The notes under the pieces: generated by a model
Told to the model about the DNA's origin: nothing
Databases searched by the model: none
The model's input: only the letters and a program-made list of their open reading frames with translations
Program-made: the position numbers and the translations under genes
Shown: piece after piece, positions 57,949 to 64,000 of the stretch
Position numbering within the stretch: position 1 is the first letter of the stretch
Layout of the letters: each line of letters opens with the position of its first letter
Source: Marinobacterium sp.
GTDB lineage: Bacteria > Pseudomonadota > Gammaproteobacteria > Pseudomonadales > Balneatricaceae
DNA: 64,000 nt
NCBI GenBank assembly: GCA_030602245.1
Contig: JAUWAC010000004.1
Location: forward strand, 115,285-179,284
Direction of reading: 5' to 3'

Positions 57949-57990
57949 ATTACACACCCTTTGCCGCTCGGTCACATTGAGTTAGATCAA
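57949..57990 (-). promoter_or_regulatory. class II ANR-type promoter facing anr
   Basis: TTGAT-CTAA-CTCAA (57990-57977) is a one-mismatch ANR box. TGTAAT (57954-57949) is a five-of-six -10. Spacing of site, -10 and start is that of FNR class II promoters. Read on the plus strand, the same box would place a start at about 58025, two bases before the apt ATG and after its ribosome binding site, so activation of apt by it is unlikely. Confidence 0.65.
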
Positions 57991-58026
57991 CTGAGTACAG
58001 CAATACAGCAATCAGGAGCCCATCCG

Positions 58027-58569
58027 ATGTCCTACGACGAGTTCTACGTCAAATCCGTCATCCGCACGCTGCCGGACTGGCCGGAGCCTGGCGTACAGTT
58101 CCGCGATGTGACACCGATCTTCAAAGACCCTCGCGCCCTGCGCATGGTCGCCGATGCCTTTATCCAGCGTTACATCGACAGCGGCATCACGCACATCGCC
58201 TGTATCGACGCACGCGGCTTCCTGTTTGGCTCTATCCTCGCCCACCAGCTCAACCTGCCGCTGGTACTGGTACGCAAGAAAGGCAAACTGCCGGGCGAAA
58301 CCATTCATCAGGAATACAGCCTCGAGTACGGCACCGCCGCGGTTGAAATGCAGCTCGACTCGGTCAGCGAAGGTGACAAGGTGCTGATCTTTGACGACCT
58401 GATCGCCACCGGCGGCACCATTCTGGCCGCCTGCACGCTGATCAAGAAGCTCGGCGCCGACGTTGTCGAGGCAGCGGCGCTGATCGACCTGCCGGATCTG
58501 CAGGGCTCCAGCCGGATTCAGGAAGCGGGTGTACCGGTCTACACCCTGCTTGCCTACGAGGGCGAATAA
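58027..58569 (+). CDS. apt: adenine phosphoribosyltransferase
   Basis: Apt salvages adenine by joining it to PRPP to form AMP. The 180-residue protein begins MSYDEFYVKSVIRTLPDWPE, carries GVQFRDVTPIFKD and the PRPP-binding loop VLIFDDLIATGGT, and has the hood region RKKGKLPGETIHQEYSLEYG. AGGAG lies 9 nt before the ATG. Its place after anr is conserved with Pseudomonas although it has no obvious link to oxygen control. Confidence 0.97.
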   Translation: MSYDEFYVKSVIRTLPDWPEPGVQFRDVTPIFKDPRALRMVADAFIQRYIDSGITHIACIDARGFLFGSILAHQLNLPLVLVRKKGKLPGETIHQEYSLEYGTAAVEMQLDSVSEGDKVLIFDDLIATGGTILAACTLIKKLGADVVEAAALIDLPDLQGSSRIQEAGVPVYTLLAYEGE

Positions 58570-58668
58570 GCCAGTCCCTGCCAAGGGTTGCATCCCGCAG
58601 CCCTGACCCCAATAATGCGCGCCTCGATCATCCTCGCCGCCACTGCGCGGCGCAGCACAGGAGGCGCG

Positions 58669-59586
58669 ATGCTCTGGTTCAAGAACGCGGTCTGGTACCG
58701 CTTCACCCCCGATAACGACTTCAGCAGCGAAACCCTTGAACGGGCGCTCGAAAGCAAGCCGTTCACGCCCTGCAGCCGTCATGAGCTGAAGCGGGTGGGC
58801 TGGAGCTCACCGACCGCCGGCCTGACCGACTCGCCAGTGTTCACCAGTAATGGTTACATGCTGATCTGCCTGATGCAGGAGGAACGCATCCTGCCGGGCA
58901 GCGTGGTCCGTGATGCGCTCAACGAGCGGGTGGAAAAGATCGAGCAGGAAGAAGGCCGCAAGGTCTACCGCAAGGAGCGCGCCACGCTGAAGGACGAAGT
59001 CACCTTCGAGCTGCTGCCCCGCGCCTTTACCCGCCGCCGCCCGACCCACGCCCTGATATCGCCCGAGCAGGGCTGGATACTGGTCGATGCCTCGTCACTG
59101 ACCCGCGCCGAGCAGTTGCTGTCTGAACTGCGTGACGTGCTCGGCTCGCTGCGCGTACGCCTGCCGGAAGTGCAGCACTCACCGGGCGCCACCCTGTCCG
59201 GCTGGCTGAACAACGAGCCGCACCCGCCCGGTGGCTTCGAGCTCGAGCAGGAGTGCGAACTGCGCGACACCCTGGCCGATGAGAAGGGGTTGATCCGCAT
59301 CAAGGGACAGGACCTGACCAGCGACGAGATCCGCGCCCACCTTGACGGCGGCATGCAGGTGTCGCGCCTTGCACTGTGCTGGGAGGAACAGATCCGTTTC
59401 GTCCTGCACGACGACCTGACGCTGCACCGGTTGCGCCTGACCGATGAATATCGCGACCAGCTCGCCGAACAGGCACCGGAAGAGGAACTCGCCGCACTGG
59501 ACGCCGATGTCACCCAGCTGGGGCTCGAATTCACCCGGCTGATCCCACAACTGCTCGCAGCCTTTGGCGGCGAGCTGGAGCGCTGA
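58669..59586 (+). CDS. rdgC: recombination-associated protein RdgC
   Basis: RdgC is a ring-shaped, non-specific DNA-binding protein that limits RecA activity. The 305-residue protein begins MLWFKNAVWYRFTPDNDFSS and has the conserved stretches GWSSPTAGLTDSPVFTSNGY and ERVEKIEQEEGRKVYRKER. The ATG at 58669 has AGGAGG five bases upstream; an in-frame start at 58588 is not supported. Length is normal for RdgC. Confidence 0.96.
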   Translation: MLWFKNAVWYRFTPDNDFSSETLERALESKPFTPCSRHELKRVGWSSPTAGLTDSPVFTSNGYMLICLMQEERILPGSVVRDALNERVEKIEQEEGRKVYRKERATLKDEVTFELLPRAFTRRRPTHALISPEQGWILVDASSLTRAEQLLSELRDVLGSLRVRLPEVQHSPGATLSGWLNNEPHPPGGFELEQECELRDTLADEKGLIRIKGQDLTSDEIRAHLDGGMQVSRLALCWEEQIRFVLHDDLTLHRLRLTDEYRDQLAEQAPEEELAALDADVTQLGLEFTRLIPQLLAAFGGELER

Positions 59587-59593
59587 CAGCCCC

Positions 59594-60226
59594 ATGTATA
59601 CGGTTTACGAGATCTTCTACACCCTGCAGGGGGAAGGCGCACAGAGCGGCCGTGCCGCCGTGTTCTGCCGTTTCGCTGGCTGCAACCTCTGGTCCGGACG
59701 CGAACAGGATCGGGCGCAGGCGATCTGTGATTTCTGCGATACCGAATTCGTCGGCACCGGCGGTCGCAATGGCGGCAAATACGCCAGCGCCGCCGCGCTG
59801 GCCGCGACCATTCGCACACTCTGGCCGAGTGACCTGGAGGGCACGCCCTATGTCGTCTGCACCGGCGGTGAGCCCGCCCTGCAGCTGGACGATGCGCTGA
59901 TCGAGGCACTGCATGACGCGGGTTTTGAGATCGCCATCGAAACCAACGGCACGCGGCCGCTGCCGGCCGGCATTGACTGGATCTGTGTCAGCCCGAAGGC
60001 CGATGCGGAACTGGTGGTACGCGCGGGGAACGAGCTGAAACTGGTGTATCCACAGGCCAAGGCGGCCCCGGAGCGATTTGCCGGGCTGGCTTTCGAGCAT
60101 TTCTATCTGCAGCCGATGGACGGACCGTTACAGCGCGAATACACCCAGCGCTGTATCCGCTACTGCCTCGAACACCCGCAGTGGAAACTCAGCCTGCAGA
60201 CCCACAAGCTGATCGGTATCGACTGA
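59594..60226 (+). CDS. queE: 7-carboxy-7-deazaguanine synthase, Cx14CxxC type
   Basis: QueE is a radical SAM enzyme that makes 7-carboxy-7-deazaguanine in queuosine biosynthesis. The 210-residue protein begins MYTVYEIFYTLQGEGAQSGR. Its cluster cysteines are Cys30, Cys45 and Cys48, giving Cx14CxxC rather than the usual CxxxCxxC; this is a recognised QueE subfamily. CTGGEPALQLDD and IAIETNGT follow. Start chosen at 59594 after the rdgC stop; an earlier in-frame start would overlap rdgC. Confidence 0.95.
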   Translation: MYTVYEIFYTLQGEGAQSGRAAVFCRFAGCNLWSGREQDRAQAICDFCDTEFVGTGGRNGGKYASAAALAATIRTLWPSDLEGTPYVVCTGGEPALQLDDALIEALHDAGFEIAIETNGTRPLPAGIDWICVSPKADAELVVRAGNELKLVYPQAKAAPERFAGLAFEHFYLQPMDGPLQREYTQRCIRYCLEHPQWKLSLQTHKLIGID

Positions 60227-61108
60227 TCAGCCGGCGTATTGCTGGCGCCGCTGCAACGGGCAGTTGCGCGCCAGCATCAACGCCGCCGCCGGCAACTGCA
60301 TCAGCACACCATAGATCAGCACGATCGCCGACATCTCGGCACTGGCCAGCAGCGCCCCGGTGACCATCAGCGCTGTCCCCGCATTCTGGATGCCGACTTC
60401 AACCGCCAGTGTCAGCCGTGCGGCTGCGTCGAGCTGCCCTGCCCGCCCAAGCAGATAGCCCGCCGCCATCGCCAATGCCACCAGCGTCAGCACGGCCGGT
60501 GCGTACAGCGCCAGCAGCCCCGGCAGACGTTCCCATTCACGCCACACCAGACCGGCGACGATCAGCACGAAGAACAGCACGGCGGCGAATTTGACGAAGC
60601 GCTCCAGACGCTGGCACAGGGCTGGAAACCGCGCCCGCAGGCCGACACCCAGCAGCACCGGCAGCAACGTCACCACGGCGAGCTTGAGCATTGAAGGCAA
60701 CACCGGAAACGCGGGCAGATCGGCTCCACTGCCCTGCAGCTGCAGCACCAGTGCCGTTATCAAGGGCAGTGTAAAGGGGGTAATCAGGCTGCTCAGCGCC
60801 GTCAGGCTGACCGACAGTGCCGTATCGCCACGGGCGACCAGCGTGATCAGATTCGAGGTGACGCCACCGGGCGCCAGCGTCACGATCATCAGTCCGGCGG
60901 CGACCAGCGGCGGCAGTGCAAAGAGTACACAGACCAGCCAGCCCAGCAGCGGCAGCAACAGCAGTTGCGCGCCAATGCCCAGCGCGACGGCATGCGGTTG
61001 CTGCAGGATACGCTTAAAATCGGCCCCCGTCAGCGTGATGCCGATGCCCAGCATCATCAGAAACAGAGCCAGAGGAAGAATCAGTTGAGGAAGGGATGCC
61101 GCGTCCAT
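60227..61108 (-). CDS. bile acid:sodium symporter (BASS) family transporter
   Basis: This 293-residue inner-membrane protein has about nine helices, beginning MDAASLPQLILPLALFLMML. It carries the BASS-family signatures VTLAPGGVTSNLITLVARGD and VEVGIQNAGTALMV, which form the crossover sodium-binding region. Family members import organic anions with sodium; the substrate is not predictable. The ATG at 61108 was preferred over a GTG ten codons earlier. It converges with queE without any gap. Confidence 0.9.
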   Translation of the reverse strand: MDAASLPQLILPLALFLMMLGIGITLTGADFKRILQQPHAVALGIGAQLLLLPLLGWLVCVLFALPPLVAAGLMIVTLAPGGVTSNLITLVARGDTALSVSLTALSSLITPFTLPLITALVLQLQGSGADLPAFPVLPSMLKLAVVTLLPVLLGVGLRARFPALCQRLERFVKFAAVLFFVLIVAGLVWREWERLPGLLALYAPAVLTLVALAMAAGYLLGRAGQLDAAARLTLAVEVGIQNAGTALMVTGALLASAEMSAIVLIYGVLMQLPAAALMLARNCPLQRRQQYAG

Positions 61109-61581
61109 TCGCCACCAGCGTTGTTGTGTTATCCGCACAGTGTACAGCGAAATCCCGCTCGCGAACCAGTGTACCGTTCCCGTACGCCTGTCACAGACTG
61201 TTTACAAATTGCTCAACCCAGTGCTGACGGGGGCTGCGTCCCTCTACCCACATCTACTGTGGATAACGCTGTGAAAACTGCCACAAAAATAGCGCCAATC
61301 ACCCGCTATCCCGCCCCTTGCTACAAATTGATCATTTTTTAACCATCAGTTTTTATTATTTAAATACAATAACTTACAAGACATAAAAGCGATTCAAATA
61401 GGTGTTCGAGTGCCGGTCGATGACATTTTACCGATCCGGGCACACTGTCATCTTTGCGACAGCCCGGGCGTGACACAGAATCGATACAATCCCCCGGCCG
61501 GCACTGCCGGGGGCCGGTTCTGGCCTTCCGGCCCCGATCCACTGTAATATCGCGGTTCCCTCGCGCTACGGACGACCTTTC
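61109..61581. other. 473-bp non-coding region before the CDF exporter
   Basis: I see no gene. The middle (about 61300-61395) is strikingly AT-rich for this genome. It contains one exact DnaA box (TGTGGATAA, 61258-61266), an 8-bp GC hairpin (CCCCCGGC/GCCGGGGG, 61491-61513) and a TAATAT at 61545 that could serve as a -10 for the exporter gene. None of these is more than suggestive. Confidence 0.6.
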
Positions 61582-62754
61582 ATGATGCAGGAACAGCTGG
61601 ACCAACGTCGCCGTGCAGCCGAGAAGGTAACGCTGATCGGGTCGGTGATGGACGCCGTCCTCGGCATCCTCAAGATCGTCATCGGTCTGATCGCCAACTC
61701 GGCTGCCCTCGTTGCTGACGGCCTCCATTCTCTCTCGGATCTGTTCACCGACTTCATGGTGATCGCGGTGCTGCGCCTGTCGCATCAGGCACCGGATCGC
61801 AATCACCCGTGGGGCCACGGTCGCTTCGAGACGGTGGGCACCGTCGTACTGGGCCTGATTCTCGTCGCCGTCGGCGGCCTGATGGCGTACGACAGCCTCG
61901 TCGCCCTGTTTGCCGAGCAGCATCCGCCGGCCCCAACCTGGCCTGCACTGGTGGTGGCGGCCGCATCGATCATCGGCAAGGAGTGGATCTTCCGCTACAG
62001 CCTGCGCATCGGCAAGGAGCTCAAGTCTGACCTGTTGATCGCCAACGCCTGGCACAGCCGCTCCGATGCACTCTCCTCCATCGTCGTGCTGGTGGCCGTC
62101 GCCGGCGCCATGCTCGGCATCTGGTGGCTTGACGGCGTCGCCGCCGTACTGGTCGCACTGCTGGTCGGCAAGATCGGCTGGGATCTGGTTTCGCGCAGTA
62201 TCACCGAACTGGTCGACACGGCGCTGCCGGAGAAACGGGTTCAGGCGCTGCGTGAAACTGTGCTGGGGGTCGATGACATCATCGACGTGCACAGCTTCAA
62301 AAGCCGTCAGATGGGCAGCCAGAGCCTGCTCGAGATGCACCTGCAGGTCGAGCCCCATGTCAGCGCCGCCGAGGCACACTACATCGGCGATGTCGCCGTC
62401 GCGCGGCTCAAGGATCGGTTCGATGACGTGGGCCATGTGATTTTCCACATCGACACCTATGATGATCAGCAGTACCCGCTGGGTGCGCGTCCGGTGATGC
62501 CGACACGCAGCGAAGTGGTGCGCCACCTCGATGCGGCGCTGAGCCGCATTGTCGGCGAAAACCCGGACTACGAATTGACGCTTTACTACCATCCGGAGCA
62601 TATTGATCTGGAGATCAAGGCCGCACCGGCGATGGAGCAACTGCTCAGGAACAGCGGACTGGAGCCGCGCCAGCTGGAGCGACTGCTGCATGAGGAGCTT
62701 GACGGTCTGGAGTGGTTCAGGCGCCTGCAGCTGTGGCTGCCGGCCGGCGCCTGA
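61582..62754 (+). CDS. cation diffusion facilitator, FieF-like
   Basis: This 390-residue inner-membrane metal exporter has six predicted helices (about 15-205) followed by a cytoplasmic metal-binding domain. The transport-site residues lie in ADGLHSLSDLFTDF and HSRSDALSS, and HPWGHGRFE is the conserved His-rich loop. CDF proteins export Zn(II), Fe(II) or Mn(II) in exchange for protons; the D-x3-D plus H-x3-D pattern fits zinc or iron exporters. The C-terminus is about 90 residues longer than E. coli FieF and may hold an extra regulatory region. Confidence 0.92.
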   Translation: MMQEQLDQRRRAAEKVTLIGSVMDAVLGILKIVIGLIANSAALVADGLHSLSDLFTDFMVIAVLRLSHQAPDRNHPWGHGRFETVGTVVLGLILVAVGGLMAYDSLVALFAEQHPPAPTWPALVVAAASIIGKEWIFRYSLRIGKELKSDLLIANAWHSRSDALSSIVVLVAVAGAMLGIWWLDGVAAVLVALLVGKIGWDLVSRSITELVDTALPEKRVQALRETVLGVDDIIDVHSFKSRQMGSQSLLEMHLQVEPHVSAAEAHYIGDVAVARLKDRFDDVGHVIFHIDTYDDQQYPLGARPVMPTRSEVVRHLDAALSRIVGENPDYELTLYYHPEHIDLEIKAAPAMEQLLRNSGLEPRQLERLLHEELDGLEWFRRLQLWLPAGA

Positions 62755-62792
62755 TTCGTATCACCGCTATACCGCCACAGGGATCAATTGCC

Positions 62793-63818
62793 ATGAAGTA
62801 CAACGACACACCCACCCAGGCCGCTGATTACCTGCGCCAGGCGATTCCGCTGATGGTGCGCAACAAGATTCCGCCGAACCCGCTCAATTACGCGCTCTGG
62901 TACACCTACGTGTCGAAGCGGCTGCCGGCGTTGAACGAGGCGCTCGATTCAACACTGAAAACCTACGGTACCTGCCCGAGCCTGCTCAGCGAGCAGCTGT
63001 TCCGCCACCACCTGACCGGCGACGAATCGGTCGCGTCAGAAGAGGCCCAGTCGCACCTGATCAATCTGGTCAACAAACTGCAGGACCAGGCCGCGGAAGC
63101 GGCCGAACATACCGACAATTACTCTCAGGTGCTGCGTGAAAGCCTCGATGCGCTCAACGACGTCACCGACGAAGACAACACGGCGCTGCCGCTGGAGTCG
63201 ATCATTCGAACCCTGTCGATCAATACCGACGCGATCAACGACACCACACGCCGTTTTCAGCAGCAGATCGACGCCGCCCAGTCAGAGATCGAGGCCCTGA
63301 AACAGGAACTGCAGAAGACCCGCCAGGATGCCCGGGTCGACGTGCTGACCGGGCTCTACAACCGCCGCGTATTCGATACCGAGCTGGAGCAACTGATCGC
63401 ACTGGAGGCGCCGATGGGGCTGTGCCTGATGCTGATCGACGTCGACCACTTCAAACGCTTCAACGATACCTATGGCCACCTCATGGGGGACAAGGTGCTG
63501 CAGTACGTCGGTCGTCTGCTGAAGGAAGAGTGCGCCGAACCGCTGATTCCGGTGCGCTTTGGCGGCGAGGAGTTTGCGGTGATGCTGCCGGGCATGCAGC
63601 AGGCGGACGCGGAAGCGATCGCCGAGCGGCTGCGCAAACGCGTCGAGGCGATCCGTATTCGCCAGCGCAGCTCCGGTTCAGTCATCAGCTCGATCACCGC
63701 CTCGTTCGGCGTTACCCGCTTCCAGCCCGGCGACACCGCTGTCAGCCTGATCGAGCGCGCCGACCAGGCGCTCTATCGCGCCAAGGAAGAGGGCCGCAAC
63801 CGGGTCTGCGGCGCCTGA
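62793..63818 (+). CDS. diguanylate cyclase (GGDEF domain)
   Basis: This 341-residue cytoplasmic protein makes c-di-GMP. The N-terminal helical part (about 1-165) begins MKYNDTPTQAADYLRQAIPL and resembles the sensor-like region of several Pseudomonas cyclases. The C-terminal GGDEF domain (about 175-341) has DVLTGLYNRRVFDTELEQL and an intact active-site loop RFGGEEFAV, so it should be enzymatically active. The ATG at 62793 was preferred to an in-frame start at 62712 inside the previous gene. It is the last gene before the group II intron. Confidence 0.95.
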   Translation: MKYNDTPTQAADYLRQAIPLMVRNKIPPNPLNYALWYTYVSKRLPALNEALDSTLKTYGTCPSLLSEQLFRHHLTGDESVASEEAQSHLINLVNKLQDQAAEAAEHTDNYSQVLRESLDALNDVTDEDNTALPLESIIRTLSINTDAINDTTRRFQQQIDAAQSEIEALKQELQKTRQDARVDVLTGLYNRRVFDTELEQLIALEAPMGLCLMLIDVDHFKRFNDTYGHLMGDKVLQYVGRLLKEECAEPLIPVRFGGEEFAVMLPGMQQADAEAIAERLRKRVEAIRIRQRSSGSVISSITASFGVTRFQPGDTAVSLIERADQALYRAKEEGRNRVCGA

Positions 63819-63860
63819 TCCCCGGCCGACGGTAACAGCCCTCGCCCGGCATACAGTGCA

Positions 63861-64000
63861 ATCGAGTAGGAGGAGGTCTTGCGACCTCCGTCCTCTCACA
63901 CCACCGTACGTGCGGTTCCGCATACGGCGGTTCATGATGCACATTTAAGCCGACGATACTGATCCATCAACGATACCAGTCCGATTCGATCAAACACTTT
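63861..64000 (-). mobile_element. group II intron, 3' end (domains V and VI plus maturase end)
   Basis: The intron is on the minus strand, with most of it beyond the right edge. After the reverse transcriptase stop comes domain V: a 34-nt hairpin at about 63900-63932, with lower stem CCGCCGTA/TACGGTGG, a 2-nt bulge and an upper stem closed by GAAC. Domain VI follows as a 7-bp stem GGAGGTC/GACCTCC closed by a GCAA tetraloop, then CTACTCGAT with the likely branch-point A. The intron would end at about 63861. The form resembles bacterial class C introns. Start and insertion site lie outside the window. Confidence 0.85.
63932..64000 (-). CDS. group II intron reverse transcriptase/maturase, C-terminal fragment
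   Basis: The last 22 codons are visible, reading KVFDRIGLVSLMDQYRRLKC then AS and a TGA stop. They are followed directly by intron domain V, as in other group II introns where the maturase gene ends in domain IV. The rest of the protein lies beyond the window, so intactness cannot be judged. Confidence 0.75.
   Translation of the reverse strand, partial: KVFDRIGLVSLMDQYRRLKCAS

Noticed and set aside
57759..57950. 63-codon minus-strand frame within the candidate small RNA
   Set aside because: It would have to be read through the intrinsic terminator, has no ribosome binding site and gives a Cys/Arg/Ala-rich product typical of shadow frames.
57977..57990. ANR box read as an activator site for apt
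   Set aside because: At the class II distance it would start transcription two bases before the apt start codon and after its ribosome binding site. The fit to the minus strand is much better.
61491..61513. GC-rich 8-bp hairpin as a terminator
   Set aside because: No T run follows on either strand and no gene ends close to it.
61109..61581. Possible replication origin (exact DnaA box, AT-rich tract)
   Set aside because: Only one exact DnaA box is present, with one imperfect copy near 61130, and no dnaA, dnaN, rpmH or mnmG genes are nearby. Single boxes occur by chance.
63678..63944. 88-codon minus-strand frame over the intron end
   Set aside because: It spans the intron RNA domains V and VI and the cyclase 3' end, so it is not a real gene.

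Overview
This window is a gene-dense, GC-rich bacterial chromosome segment of about 64 kb. Gene content and order point to a gammaproteobacterium of the Pseudomonas/Oceanospirillales type. Two blocks keep a layout known from Pseudomonas: lexA-sulA-DUF6586-topA, and ccoNOQP-ccoGHIS-(SafE-like)-hemN-anr-apt. A two-subunit class III PHA synthase (PhaC plus PhaE) is more typical of purple sulfur bacteria and some marine groups. The genus cannot be assigned from the sequence alone. I saw no rRNA or tRNA genes, CRISPR array, prophage or complete insertion sequence. The only mobile DNA is the 3' end of a group II intron cut by the right edge.

Layout. 1-4007: leucine biosynthesis leuC-leuD-leuB (minus strand; leuB runs off the left edge) with a divergent LysR regulator. 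4143-6989: polyhydroxyalkanoate (PHA) module: phaE-phaC (class III), phaR and a small DUF6489 gene. 7047-11657: minus-strand run prmB-aroC-speD-speE-MFS. 11721-15501: smrB, folE, a patatin, a DUF4892 protein and an alpha/beta hydrolase. 15581-17389: O-antigen ligase/PglL-like membrane protein. 17328-23026: minus-strand run dinG-rhlB-small membrane protein-gpsA-sixA. 23154-24199: lexA-sulA, with LexA-box-like sites shared with dinG. 24263-33727: DUF6586, topA, small envelope genes, a universal stress protein, uup and slt. 33758-38139: a glutaredoxin-like protein, a PAS + transmembrane chemoreceptor pair resembling the CetB/CetA energy-taxis system, and a class I PHA synthase. 38275-46259: MATE pump, DUF3080 lipoprotein, lapG-lapD biofilm switch, trxC, a ProQ/FinO protein, tusA, an ABM-domain protein and rlmM. 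46688-58569: microaerobic respiration block (cbb3 oxidase structural and assembly genes, hemN, anr, apt). 58669-63818: rdgC, queE, a BASS transporter, a CDF metal exporter and a diguanylate cyclase, followed by the intron end.

How the parts fit. The cbb3 block looks like a self-contained ANR (FNR-type) regulon. A perfect TTGAT-N4-ATCAA site lies in the long leader of ccoN. A one-mismatch site sits at about -41 of a candidate hemN promoter. A third site between anr and apt faces the minus strand: centred 41.5 bp from a predicted start, followed by a -10 element and, about 75 nt downstream, an intrinsic terminator with a six-U tail. I read this third site as a candidate oxygen-regulated small RNA encoded beside its own regulator. 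It is the most interesting undescribed element here and is wholly predicted. The energy-taxis pair, the two PHA synthases, lapGD/diguanylate cyclase signalling and the cbb3 oxidase together suggest a motile bacterium that tracks redox gradients, stores carbon and switches to biofilm growth.
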